DNA of 64,000 nt, taken from positions 1 through 64,000 of the forward strand of contig JAEMGR010000007.1 of assembly GCA_016458225.1 (NCBI GenBank). Reading direction: 5' to 3'. The notes below the pieces were generated by a model. The model ran no database searches, was not told where the DNA came from, and saw only the letters and a list, made by a program, of their open reading frames with translations. Positions within the stretch are counted from its first letter, which is position 1; every line of letters begins with the position of its first letter. The position numbers were made by a program, and so were the translations under genes. Source of the stretch: Myxococcaceae bacterium JPH2 (GTDB taxonomy: Bacteria > Myxococcota > Myxococcia > Myxococcales > Myxococcaceae). Positions 36,551-44,951 of the stretch are shown in pieces.

Positions 36551-37765
36551 ATGAGCGCGCGCGCCCACTTCGAGAGCCTTCGCGCCGACGTGGCCATCCT
36601 CGGGGGTGGCATCACGGGATTGTGGCTGCTGGCGCACCTGCGTGGGCAGGGCTACTCCGCCGTCCTCTGTGAGGGGCGGGCGTTGGGGGCAGGGCAGACG
36701 CTCTGCTCGCAGGGCATCATCCACGGGGGGCTCAAGTACGCGCTCACCGGGTCGCTGTCGGCCGCGAGCCGCGCGCTGACGCACATGCCCGCGCGCTGGC
36801 GCGACTGTCTCCAGGGCGCGAGCACACCTGACCTCCGTGGCTCACGGCTCCTGTCGTCGCATCAGTACCTGGTCTCGGGGCTGCGGCTCGCGGGCTTCCT
36901 CGCGAGCCGGCTGCTCCAGGGGCGCGTGAGCCACCTGGACGCAGGGCGGGTTCCGGAGGCATTCGCCTCGGCGCTCAGCCCCTCCTCGCGGGGCGGCGTC
37001 TATCGGCTGGATGAGCCCGTGGTGGACGTCAGGTCGGTCCTCTCGGAGCTGAGTCGCGCGCAGGAGGATGCCCTGCTCGCGGTGGACCCAGACGCAACGC
37101 GATTGCTGCTGGAGCCGGGAGACCTCACCGGGCTGGAGGTGCGCTCACGTGACGGCCGCGGTCTGCGGATCCGCAGCGAGCAGGTGGTCCTCTGCGCGGG
37201 CGCGGGCAATGAGGGCCTGGGCCGTCAGCTGTCCTCGGGGGCCGCTCCGATGCAGCGGCGCCCCCTGTGCATGGTGATGCTGCGCGGTGCGCTGCCCGCG
37301 CTCTATGCCCACTGGCTCGGCACCGGGCCTTCGCCGCGCGTCACCGTCACCAGCCACCGCGACGCGAAGGGAACTCCCGTCTGGTACGTGGGGGGAGAGC
37401 TGGCGGAGTCCGGCGTGTCGCACGAGCCCGAAGCACAGGTGCGTCGGGCCCGTGAGGAGCTGTCCCGGGTGATGCCCGGTGTAGACCTCTCGACCTGCGA
37501 GGGCGCGGTGCTGTCCGTGGACCGCGCGGAAGGTCGGCACTTCGCAGGGCAACGCCCGGACGGTCCGGTGCTCGCGCGAGCGGGCGCTGTGACCCAGGTC
37601 TGGCCCACCAAGCTCGCCTTCGCGCCGCTCGTCGCGGAGCAGGTGGAGGCGCAGTTGTCACAGGCGGGAGTGCGGCCCGGCCGCTGCCCCATGCCCTCCA
37701 CGCAAGGGTGGCCCCGTCCTGCGCTCGCGCCCCTTCCTTGGGACGAGGTGCGCGCATGGTGCTGA
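36551..37765 (+). CDS. FAD-dependent oxidoreductase (DAO family)
   Basis: 404 residues, starting 4 bp after hldE. The Rossmann motif V-A-I-L-G-G-G-I-T-G is near the N-terminus, with acidic V-L-C-E-G ending the second strand, and T-L-C-S-Q-G-I-I-H-G-G-L as in GlpD/DAO proteins. The C-terminus W-P-T-K-L-A-F-A-P-L closes the FAD site. It oxidises a C-N or C-O bond of a small substrate. Inside an ADP-heptose cluster a sugar or aminosugar substrate is likely. Overlaps gmhBA by ~10 bp. Confidence 0.85.
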   Translation: MSARAHFESLRADVAILGGGITGLWLLAHLRGQGYSAVLCEGRALGAGQTLCSQGIIHGGLKYALTGSLSAASRALTHMPARWRDCLQGASTPDLRGSRLLSSHQYLVSGLRLAGFLASRLLQGRVSHLDAGRVPEAFASALSPSSRGGVYRLDEPVVDVRSVLSELSRAQEDALLAVDPDATRLLLEPGDLTGLEVRSRDGRGLRIRSEQVVLCAGAGNEGLGRQLSSGAAPMQRRPLCMVMLRGALPALYAHWLGTGPSPRVTVTSHRDAKGTPVWYVGGELAESGVSHEPEAQVRRAREELSRVMPGVDLSTCEGAVLSVDRAEGRHFAGQRPDGPVLARAGAVTQVWPTKLAFAPLVAEQVEAQLSQAGVRPGRCPMPSTQGWPRPALAPLPWDEVRAWC

Positions 37766-38991
37766 GTGCCGCCAGCGGACGGCCCTTCGTCCTCCTGGAC
37801 CGCGATGGCACGCTCATCGAAGAGCGGGGCTATCTGCGCGACGTGGGCGAGGTCTGTCTTCTGCCCAACGCCGTCCAAGGACTGCGCAGGTTTCGAGCGC
37901 TGGGGCTCGGGCTGGTCCTGGTCACCAACCAGTCCGGCGTTGCCCGAGGCTACTTCGACGCGAAGCGGGTCGATGAGGTCCATGCCCGCGTCCGCGCGTT
38001 GCTCGCCTGCGAGGGGCTGAGCCTGGACGGCATCTATGTCTGTCCTCACCTGCCCGACGCGGGCTGCGCATGTCGAAAGCCCCGACCGGGGCTGGGGCTC
38101 CAGGCGGCTGCGGACCTGGGCATCGACCTCTCGCGCAGCTTCGTGGTGGGGGACACACCGGGAGACGTCGCGTGGGGCCACGGCCTCGGCGCGACGAGCT
38201 TCCTGGTCCGCACGGGCCACGGCGCGAACGTGGACCTCGCGCGGCTGCCCAATCCCACCCAGGCCGTCGACGACTTGTTGCACGCCGCGGAACACGTCCA
38301 GCGGCTCATCCACCGGAGGGGGCAGATGGAACTGGAGCTGACGCGGGACGCAGGGGAGGGACGTACCGAAGCGGGCACTCGGCTCGTGAGGCAGCACGTG
38401 CTGGGCAGCATCGACGTCAAACAGCGGCTCCTGGTGGACTGCGAGGGTTCACTCCAGGAGGCCGCGAGCCAGCTGTCCCAATCGCTCCGGTCCGGAGGCA
38501 AGCTGCTGCTCTGCGGCAATGGAGGCAGCGCCGCCGACTGCCAGCACCTGGCGGCGGAGTTCGTCAGCGCGCTGAGCCATGACATCGAGCGGCCGGGGCT
38601 CGCGGCCATCGCGCTGACGACGGATACGTCGCTCATCACCGCCCACGCCAACGACTTTGGCTTCGGCCATATCTTCGAGCGGCAGGTGCAGGCGCTCGGC
38701 CGTCCTGGGGATGTGCTCATCGGCATCAGCACGAGTGGCGAGTCCGAGAACGTGGTCCGCGCCTTCCGCACCGCGCGGCTCCAGGGGTTGAGGACGGTGG
38801 CGCTCACGGGCAGCGGGGGTGGCCGGCTCCTGGCGCTCGCGGACGTCTGTGTTCGTGTGCCCAGCACCAACGTGCAGCACGTGCAGGAGTGCCACATCAC
38901 CATCGCGCACCTGCTGTGCATGCTGGTGGAGAGCGGGCTCGTGGCCCAGCCCATGGCCGCCGCGGGGAGGGCCGTGGCCCATGCCAAGTGA
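37756..38991 (+). CDS. GmhB-GmhA fusion: heptose bisphosphate phosphatase and sedoheptulose 7-phosphate isomerase
   Basis: 411 residues from ATG 37756, with ACGAGG upstream. Residues 1-185 are GmhB: HAD motif D-R-D-G-T-L-I-E-E, V-T-N-Q-S-G-V-A-R-G, and the zinc loop C-P-H-L-P-D-A-G-C-A-C-R-K-P. Residues ~215-411 are a SIS-type GmhA: C-G-N-G-G-S-A-A-D-C-Q-H-L-A-A-E, T-A-H-A-N-D-F-G-F, S-T-S-G-E-S-E-N-V. GmhA isomerises sedoheptulose 7-phosphate to heptose 7-phosphate; GmhB removes the 7-phosphate from the bisphosphate. With HldE this one protein completes the ADP-heptose pathway, short of any HldD epimerase, which is absent here. Confidence 0.93.
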   Translation: MVLSAASGRPFVLLDRDGTLIEERGYLRDVGEVCLLPNAVQGLRRFRALGLGLVLVTNQSGVARGYFDAKRVDEVHARVRALLACEGLSLDGIYVCPHLPDAGCACRKPRPGLGLQAAADLGIDLSRSFVVGDTPGDVAWGHGLGATSFLVRTGHGANVDLARLPNPTQAVDDLLHAAEHVQRLIHRRGQMELELTRDAGEGRTEAGTRLVRQHVLGSIDVKQRLLVDCEGSLQEAASQLSQSLRSGGKLLLCGNGGSAADCQHLAAEFVSALSHDIERPGLAAIALTTDTSLITAHANDFGFGHIFERQVQALGRPGDVLIGISTSGESENVVRAFRTARLQGLRTVALTGSGGGRLLALADVCVRVPSTNVQHVQECHITIAHLLCMLVESGLVAQPMAAAGRAVAHAK

Positions 38992-39832
38992 GGCTCGCGA
39001 CAGCGGAATCGAGACGCGCTCGCTCTGGCGCTTTCTCGCCGTGGACCTCGCTCCGCTCTGGTCTCGACTGTTGGAGGGCTCGCTCGGGGCTCCACGCGCG
39101 CAGGCGGACGGCAACCTGGTGTACGGCGTCATCGACGAGCTGCGCGAGCGCACGTCCATCTTCCTCTCGCGCCGCTACCCGGGTCTCCCCATCAACGAAG
39201 AGGGCATGTCCCAGTGGCCGCCACGGGGTGACTGCTGCGCGGTGGATCTCGTGGATGGGACGAACAGCCTGCTGCTGGGCGCCCCGCTCTTCGGCCTTCA
39301 GTTCGCCTCTCTGATTGGCGGTCGGGTGGAAGAGTCCGTCATCTTCCTTCCCTCCGAGGAGCGGCTCGGCGGCTCGGGCCTTCATGTGAGCCGCAGGGGC
39401 GCGGGCGCGTACGTCCTGCTGCGGGGGGACACGGAGCTGCGGCTGCGCGTCTCCTCGGTGCGCGCCCTGGCGAAGGCCTCCATCGCATTCGATGGAACGA
39501 CGCCCACGGTGGGCGCCCTCTACCACCCGCCGCTGGTGGCGGCCGTCACGCGGATCCGCAACTTCGGCGCCTTCTGCTGGGCTGGGACCCGGTTGGTGCG
39601 GGGCGCGCACCTGCCGGTGAGCCTGGATGCGATTGTCGCCATCGGCAACAAGCCGTGGGACCACCTGCCGGCCATCGGATTGGTCGAGGAGGCTGGTGGG
39701 CAGGTGACGTGCTTCGACGGGACGCCGCACTCGCTGGCGCACTGCACGGAGCTGCTCTTCTCCAACGGGCATCTGCACGCGGAGCTGCTCGGCCACCTGC
39801 GCGGCGCGGGCCTGTCCCGGAGGGGGACGTGA
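38981..39832 (+). CDS. Inositol monophosphatase family protein
   Basis: 283 residues; ATG 38981 overlaps the gmhBA end by 11 bp. Lithium-sensitive phosphatase metal motifs are present: P-I-N-E-E-G, C-A-V-D-L-V-D-G-T-N-S (D-x-x-D-G-T) and N-K-P-W-D-H-L-P-A-I-G-L-V-E-E-A-G-G. It should be a Mg2+-dependent sugar or cyclitol phosphatase; the substrate in an ADP-heptose cluster may be a heptose or cyclitol phosphate. Translation is coupled to both neighbours. Confidence 0.88.
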   Translation: MPSEARDSGIETRSLWRFLAVDLAPLWSRLLEGSLGAPRAQADGNLVYGVIDELRERTSIFLSRRYPGLPINEEGMSQWPPRGDCCAVDLVDGTNSLLLGAPLFGLQFASLIGGRVEESVIFLPSEERLGGSGLHVSRRGAGAYVLLRGDTELRLRVSSVRALAKASIAFDGTTPTVGALYHPPLVAAVTRIRNFGAFCWAGTRLVRGAHLPVSLDAIVAIGNKPWDHLPAIGLVEEAGGQVTCFDGTPHSLAHCTELLFSNGHLHAELLGHLRGAGLSRRGT

Positions 39833-40416
39833 GCGGGCTCTCAGACAGGACCCACGTCACGGTCCTCTGCGGCTGGCCGCTCTCGGGAAAGACCGAGACG
39901 GCCGCGCTGCTGGGCCGCGAGCTGGGCGCGCACGTCGTCGACGTCGACGTGCTGGCGCGTGCGGGCATCGGGCTTCCGGAAGAAGCATGGTGGACGACCG
40001 AGGCGGGGCGCCAGCGCAACCTCAACCGAATGGCCATGGCCTACGAGCTGCTTCACCAGTCCGTGCGCATCCACCTGGAGGTCGCCGAGCCGAAGCGCTC
40101 GCTCGTGGTCGTGTCCACCTACTCGCGGCCGTCGAGCTGGGACTTCCTGCGCGCCGTGCTGGCGCCGCACCCGGAGGTCCTCTTCAAGGTGCTGTGGTTG
40201 CGGCCCTCGGACGATTCGCCCGAAGCGGTCCGTGCATTGTTGGGCCGTCGCGCCGCCGAGGGCTACTGCGGAGGTTGCACCACGCCGGCCGAGTACTTCG
40301 ACGTCAAGGCCCGCTTCGTCCCGCCGCCACTGCCTCACCGCGTCGTCGACACCTGGTTCCGTCACACCCCCGCGGCCTGCGCGCAGCGGGCCCTCGACTA
40401 CGTCCTCGCGCCCTAG
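39829..40416 (+). CDS. P-loop kinase of heptose cluster
   Basis: 195 residues. GTG 39829 overlaps the upstream stop (GTGA) and has GGAGGGGG just before it. Walker A G-W-P-L-S-G-K-T is at ~12-19; D-V-D-V-L follows at the end of strand 2, and S-L-V-V-V-S-T-Y-S at a later strand. The shape resembles small-molecule kinases of the AAA_33 / adenylylsulfate kinase kind. Two Cys in Y-C-G-G-C are unusual. Probably phosphorylates a sugar or cyclitol intermediate of the cluster. Confidence 0.75.
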   Translation: MSGLSDRTHVTVLCGWPLSGKTETAALLGRELGAHVVDVDVLARAGIGLPEEAWWTTEAGRQRNLNRMAMAYELLHQSVRIHLEVAEPKRSLVVVSTYSRPSSWDFLRAVLAPHPEVLFKVLWLRPSDDSPEAVRALLGRRAAEGYCGGCTTPAEYFDVKARFVPPPLPHRVVDTWFRHTPAACAQRALDYVLAP

Positions 40417-40425
40417 GGAGTCCCC

Positions 40426-41751
40426 ATGCTGTTCCACCGCAGGTTCGACCACCGCTATCCGCGAATCGTCCGAGGGCAGGGCGCCTCGCTCCATGACGAC
40501 GAAGGCCATGTCTGGCTCGACGCCGTGGGCGGCGCGGGCGTGGCCATCCTGGGCCATGGTCTGGAGGAGCTGGCCCGGCAAGCGGCCGAGTCGATGCGCC
40601 ACGTCAGCTATCTCCACGGCACCCAGTTCACGACGCCCGAGCTGGAGGCCTATGGCGAGCGACTGGTGTCCCTGGCGCCCGACAACATCTCCCACGTGCT
40701 GCTGATGGGCAGTGGCTCGGACGCGGTGGAGACCGCCATCAAGCTGGCCTATCAGTACTCCGTCCGGAAGACGGGCACGCGGCGCAAGCGCAAGGTAATC
40801 GCCACCGAGCCCGGCTATCACGGCGCCACGGGGCTCGCGCTGGCGGTGACGGGCAAGCCCCGCGACCGGATGCTCTTCCAGGAGCTGCTGAGCGCGCAGT
40901 GCTTCATCCCCGCGCCGGACAGCTACCGGCGGCCCGAGTCCGGCGAGGTCTGCGCCGAGGCGCTGGAGCGGAAGATCCTCGAGGAGGGCCCGGAGAACTG
41001 TCTGGCCTTCATCCTCGAGCCGGTGATTGGCGCGTCCATGGGCATCGGCGTTCCGCCGACCGGCTACCTCCAGCGAGTGCGGGAGATCTGCGACCGGCAC
41101 GACATCGTGTTGATAGGCGATGAGGTGATGTGTGGCTTTGGCCGCTGCGGCGAGTGGTTCACGTCCTCGATGCTCGGCGTCAAGCCAGACATCATCATCC
41201 AGGGCAAGGGGATGGCGGCCGGACTGGTTCCGCTGTCCGCGGTCTACGTCAGCCGAGCGCTCTACGACGGCATCCACCGGGATGGCGGCAACTTCGCCCA
41301 TGGCTTCACCTTCACGAACCATCCGCTCTCCGCTGCCATCGGCCTGCGGGTGCTGGAGCACATCGAGCAACACGACCTGTTGGCCTGCGTGCGACAGCAA
41401 GGGGAGTCATTGCGAGCGAGGCTGCGGGAGCTGACCGCGTTCTCCTGGGTGGACGACGTGCGGGGACTGGGCCTGTTCTGCGGCTTCGAGCTGGTCGCCG
41501 ACAAGGCCACCCGGCGCGCCTTCCCGCGCTCGGCGAAGCTGGCGGAGCGGGTGCTGCAGCGGGCCATGGAACGGGGAGGAAACTTCTACTTCTCCATCGG
41601 CTACCTGCCGGACGGCACGGGTGACTCCATCCTCGCGATGCCCCCGTACAACGTGACCGACTCGGAGCTGGACCGCTTGGTGGACATCCTGCGCGGCACG
41701 CTCACGGACCTGGACGCGGAGGTCCAGGCCCTGGCGCGCTCCAGCGCGTAG
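40426..41751 (+). CDS. Class III PLP aminotransferase
   Basis: 441 residues, GGAG before ATG, 9 bp after the kinase. Class III marks are clear: G-S-G-S-D-A-V-E-T-A-I-K for phosphate binding, Y-H-G-A-T-G, G-D-E-V-M-C-G-F-G-R with the cofactor Asp, and the Schiff-base Lys in I-Q-G-K-G-M-A-A-G. It moves an amino group onto an aldehyde or ketone. Together with the FAD enzyme and the IMPase-like phosphatase this suggests an amino-sugar or aminocyclitol product. Confidence 0.93.
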   Translation: MLFHRRFDHRYPRIVRGQGASLHDDEGHVWLDAVGGAGVAILGHGLEELARQAAESMRHVSYLHGTQFTTPELEAYGERLVSLAPDNISHVLLMGSGSDAVETAIKLAYQYSVRKTGTRRKRKVIATEPGYHGATGLALAVTGKPRDRMLFQELLSAQCFIPAPDSYRRPESGEVCAEALERKILEEGPENCLAFILEPVIGASMGIGVPPTGYLQRVREICDRHDIVLIGDEVMCGFGRCGEWFTSSMLGVKPDIIIQGKGMAAGLVPLSAVYVSRALYDGIHRDGGNFAHGFTFTNHPLSAAIGLRVLEHIEQHDLLACVRQQGESLRARLRELTAFSWVDDVRGLGLFCGFELVADKATRRAFPRSAKLAERVLQRAMERGGNFYFSIGYLPDGTGDSILAMPPYNVTDSELDRLVDILRGTLTDLDAEVQALARSSA

Positions 41752-41769
41752 CCTTCGGACAAGACATCC

Positions 41770-42834
41770 ATGGACATCCGGACCGACTGTCTCCACTTCA
41801 ATGGCTACAAGCCTTGCGGGCCGCACAAGGAACGAGGCGTCCACTGTGATGGCTGCACGGACTACCGGCCCGCGACCGGCAATGTGCTCATCATCAAGTT
41901 GCAGGCCGCGGGTGAGGTGGTGCGCAACACGCCGCTCCTTCGGGTCATCCAGCGTCAGCACCCGGGCGCGAGGATCTTCTGGCTCACGAACTACCCGGAG
42001 CTGATCCCCCGGCGCGAGGTCTTCAAGACCCTGCGCTTCGACCTGGCCGGCATGCTGACCGTGCTGGATACGAAGTTCGACCTCCTGTTGTCCCTCGACA
42101 AGGACGTGGAGGCGTGTGCGTTGGCGAACCGCGTCGACGCCAAGGTAAAGAAGGGGTTCACGCAGAAGGATGGGGCCATCCTCCCGTTCGACGCGGACAG
42201 CTGGGGCAAGTGGCGGACCGGCGTGTTCGACGACCTGATGAAGGCCAACCGCAAGCACTACGTCGAAGAACTCTTCGAGATCTGCGGCTACACCTTCCAG
42301 GAGGAGGAATACCTGCTGCCGGACTACGAGGTGCCCGCGGTGCCGCTGACGCCCGGCAAGCCCGTGGTGATGCTCAACACGGGCGCGGGCAGCCAGTGGA
42401 AGCCCCGGCTGTACTCTCCGGCGCGCTGGGCCGTGCTCGCCCGGAGCCTGAAGGACTCGGGCCGCGAGGTCGTGCTTGTGGGGGGGCCAGAGGAGCATGC
42501 GCGCAACGAGGAGATCGCCGCGGCGGCGGCCGTTCACTACTTCGGCGTCCAGCCGTTCGCCGGATTCATCGGGCTGCTGAGCCTGGCGGACGTGGTGGTC
42601 ACGTCGGTGACGTTCGCGTTCCACGCGGCTGTGGGGCTGCGCAAGCGCATCGTGTTGTTGAACAACACCTTCAACAAACACGAGTTCTACATGTACGGAC
42701 GTGGCACGGTGCTGGAGCCGGAGGTGCCGTGTCTGATGTGTTATAAACAGGACTTTGACGCGCGCTGTGTCCAACGAGACTGCATGGATTTGATTTCCCC
42801 GGAGCGCATCTTGCGCGCGGTAGGGGAAGTCTGA
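41770..42834 (+). CDS. Glycosyltransferase family 9 (heptosyltransferase-like) with Cys clusters
   Basis: 354 residues. The GT9 core is clear: V-L-I-I-K-L-Q-A-A-G-E-V-V-R-N-T-P-L-L, N-T-G-A-G-S-Q-W-K-P-R for ADP-heptose binding, L-V-G-G-P-E-E and F-I-G-L-L-S-L-A-D-V-V-V-T. Extra Cys groups flank it: Cys7, 16, 26 and 29 at the N-terminus, and C-L-M-C-Y-K ... C-V-Q-R-D-C at the C-terminus. They probably bind metal, as known for iron-binding ADP-heptose transferases of another subfamily. Last gene of the cluster; the expected user of the ADP-heptose made upstream. Confidence 0.9.
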   Translation: MDIRTDCLHFNGYKPCGPHKERGVHCDGCTDYRPATGNVLIIKLQAAGEVVRNTPLLRVIQRQHPGARIFWLTNYPELIPRREVFKTLRFDLAGMLTVLDTKFDLLLSLDKDVEACALANRVDAKVKKGFTQKDGAILPFDADSWGKWRTGVFDDLMKANRKHYVEELFEICGYTFQEEEYLLPDYEVPAVPLTPGKPVVMLNTGAGSQWKPRLYSPARWAVLARSLKDSGREVVLVGGPEEHARNEEIAAAAAVHYFGVQPFAGFIGLLSLADVVVTSVTFAFHAAVGLRKRIVLLNNTFNKHEFYMYGRGTVLEPEVPCLMCYKQDFDARCVQRDCMDLISPERILRAVGEV

Positions 42835-43201
42835 GTCCGGACTCCACGAGTCCTCCGACGTAGCTGGCTGCTCCCCTTGGCCGGGAGCCCGTGCGACGGC
42901 TGTGGTTCTTTCGTGTCCAGGTGGATTGAGTCTTGTCTGGAATTGCGGGCGGGTCGTTCCCTATGGGTAAGTCCTTATGTGCCAGGAGTCGCGTCTTTCA
43001 TTGACGCGCATGCGTTGGTGAGGAACGCGAGATTGGACAGTCTTTCTTTCTGGAGCCAGTCGTTTCCGAGTGCAGGGCGTCTTTGAATTCTGACGGCACG
43101 ATATCTGCTTTGTCTCCCGCACGAACCGGACCTGCCTCCGAGTCCCGGTTCAAACTCGCGGTTGGCATGCAGTCCAACCGCCATCCGAAAGGGCGTGGAA
43201 G
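42835..43201. other. mbhA upstream region
   Basis: 367 bp with no supported gene. A short inverted repeat (GGACT/AGTCC, 42838-42855) just after the GT9 stop may end that transcript. The rest is the leader of mbhA. It is less GC-rich around 42940-43060 than its surroundings, which suits a regulated promoter, but I could not fix -35/-10 or sigma-54 boxes. Confidence 0.4.
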
Positions 43202-44005
43202 ATGGCTGCGTATATCGTTCAGAATCAGTGGGGTGGTTCGAGCGCGCCGTGGAACCCGGGTGGACTCTGGGTCATCGGCAGCCGGAGCACGCAGGGAGTC
43301 GTTGCGCTCAATGTCACGTCCAGCGACGGCGGCAAGACGCTGACGGGAACGATGACCTACAGCGGTGAAGGTCCCATCGGTTTCCGTGGCACGTTGAGCG
43401 ACGGCAACAACTACACGGTGGAGAACCAGTGGGGCGGCAGCTCCGCGCCCTGGCAGCCCGGCGGTGTCTGGATCCTCGGCTGTCGCAAGGGCCAGAACGT
43501 CATCGCCCTCAACCTCACCTCCAGCAATGGTGGGCAGACGCTGGCGGGGACGATGACGTACAACGGGGAAGGCGCCATCGGCTTCCGCAGCGAGCAGTCC
43601 AACGGAGGGGCGTACACGGTGGAGAACCAGTGGGGTGGCAGCTCCGCGCCGTGGAATCCGGGTGGACTCTGGGTGCTCGGCGCTCGGAAGAACCAGAACG
43701 TCGTCGCCGTCGAGGTCTCTTCGACTGACGGTGGCAAGACGCTGGCGGGGACCATGACCTACAACGGCGAGGGCCCCATCGGCTTCCGTGGCACGCTGAC
43801 CGAAGTGGACACGTACGCGGTGGAGAACCAGTGGGGTGGTTCCTCCGCGCCGTGGCAGCCCGGCGGTCTCTGGATCATCGGCTACCGGCCGAATCAGAAC
43901 GTCGTCGCTCTCCACATCACCTCCAGCAACGGAGGGCAGAACCTGTCGGGAACGATGACCTACAACGGGGAAGGCCCCATCGGCTTTCGCGGCAAGTTGA
44001 ACTGA
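43202..44005 (+). CDS. mbhA: Myxobacterial haemagglutinin MbhA (OAA-family lectin)
   Basis: 267 residues, the same length as Myxococcus xanthus MBHA. It consists of four ~67-residue repeats, each opening with a variant of Y-T-V-E-N-Q-W-G-G-S-S-A-P-W and ending G-T-M-T-Y-N-G-E-G-P-I-G-F-R. No signal peptide. The Oscillatoria-agglutinin family folds as a beta barrel and binds high-mannose or fetuin-type glycans. In M. xanthus the lectin is made during aggregation and sits at the cell poles and surface. Strong identity among the repeats makes recombination between them possible. Confidence 0.95.
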   Translation: MAAYIVQNQWGGSSAPWNPGGLWVIGSRSTQGVVALNVTSSDGGKTLTGTMTYSGEGPIGFRGTLSDGNNYTVENQWGGSSAPWQPGGVWILGCRKGQNVIALNLTSSNGGQTLAGTMTYNGEGAIGFRSEQSNGGAYTVENQWGGSSAPWNPGGLWVLGARKNQNVVAVEVSSTDGGKTLAGTMTYNGEGPIGFRGTLTEVDTYAVENQWGGSSAPWQPGGLWIIGYRPNQNVVALHITSSNGGQNLSGTMTYNGEGPIGFRGKLN

Positions 44006-44026
44006 CGCGAGCGTCACGTCGTTCCA

Positions 44027-44055
44027 CCGGCCGGCCCCATCTCAGGGCCGGCCGG
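44027..44055 (+). terminator. Strong hairpin after mbhA
   Basis: A perfect 11-bp stem (CCGGCCGGCCC and GGGCCGGCCGG) with a 7-nt loop begins 22 bp past the mbhA stop. The stem is palindromic and lies between convergent genes, so it can serve both strands. Confidence 0.7.
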
Positions 44056-44153
44056 GTACGTCGGGTGAGGAACCCAGGAGTGTACGGCCAGGACCTGTAG
44101 GAGCGTGAATCGGTGGTGAGTCTTGTCTGGCGTCACCGGTGCCTGGGTCTGTC

Positions 44154-44843
44154 TTACGCCAGGGTAGGAGTTGGAGGATGGGCCCGTTGCTGCTGAGACT
44201 CGCGCGCCGAGAAGGCGATGCAGAGCTGGGCGGCCCAGTACAACACCATGATGACGAAGCTGCTTCCGGGCAGGGGGCGCACGAAGAGCTTGATGGCGAG
44301 CAGGCTGTCGCTGGCGGCGAACAGCAGTGCGCCCGCGAAGGCAGTCCATTGCTGGGCGCGAGAGGTGTGTGCATCTCCGAGGAGTGCCGCCGCGCGCCAG
44401 GCCATGGTGCTGATGATGGCGACATAGAGCGTCACGGGCACCGTCATCTCTCCCAGCCAGGGACGCAGCAACACACTGGCGCCCACAGCGAGCACGAGGA
44501 AAGGCAGGCCTCTCGCGGGGTGCGGCGTGCGGCTCACGTGGAGATAGGCGAAGGTGTAGCCCAGGTGCGCGAGCAGGAATGCGCCCAGCCCAGGCAGGAA
44601 GAATCCCGGGTCGATCTCCAGCAGCAAGTCGCCCAGCAGCGACAGGCCCAGGCCGGCAAATATCCAGCGGGCGTAGCGAGTCCGGGGTGGCCACATCCAC
44701 AGGAACAGGCAGAGCATCGGCAGCGCCTTGGTCACCATCCGGAAGCCCGGAGGTGGCGGGTCCCATTGGAGCAGGAACCCCACCGCGCCAGCAGCGCCCA
44801 CCGCCGCGAGGAGCTTCGTCACACCACTCGATGCACCGTGCAT
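44154..44843 (-). CDS. YhhN family protein (lysoplasmalogenase-like)
   Basis: 229 residues from ATG 44843. About eight transmembrane helices. The YhhN/TMEM86 signatures are present: K-A-L-P-M-L early, G-L-x-x-S-L-L-G-D-L-L-L-E in the middle, L-F-A-A-S-D-S-L-L-A near the end, with conserved Asp residues in the membrane. The family includes lysoplasmalogenases, which cleave the vinyl-ether bond of lysoplasmalogens. Myxobacteria make ether and plasmalogen lipids during development, so the role fits, though activity is inferred. Convergent with mbhA. Confidence 0.88.
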   Translation of the reverse strand: MHGASSGVTKLLAAVGAAGAVGFLLQWDPPPPGFRMVTKALPMLCLFLWMWPPRTRYARWIFAGLGLSLLGDLLLEIDPGFFLPGLGAFLLAHLGYTFAYLHVSRTPHPARGLPFLVLAVGASVLLRPWLGEMTVPVTLYVAIISTMAWRAAALLGDAHTSRAQQWTAFAGALLFAASDSLLAIKLFVRPLPGSSFVIMVLYWAAQLCIAFSARESQQQRAHPPTPTLA

Positions 44844-44951
44844 GCACGCGACCTTATCCAGCCCCGATGTGCGCGAGGACGCGGATTTCACCCGCGAGTC
44901 TCCACGGCGCGGATGCGTGCGAATGGTCGCGGGACTCGCACGGGGACCACC

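Noticed and set aside
35168-36784. Minus-strand frame across hldE
   Set aside because: hldE has full kinase and transferase motifs; this is its shadow.
39841-41400. Minus-strand frame across the kinase and aminotransferase genes
   Set aside because: Shadow composition; the plus-strand genes are certain.
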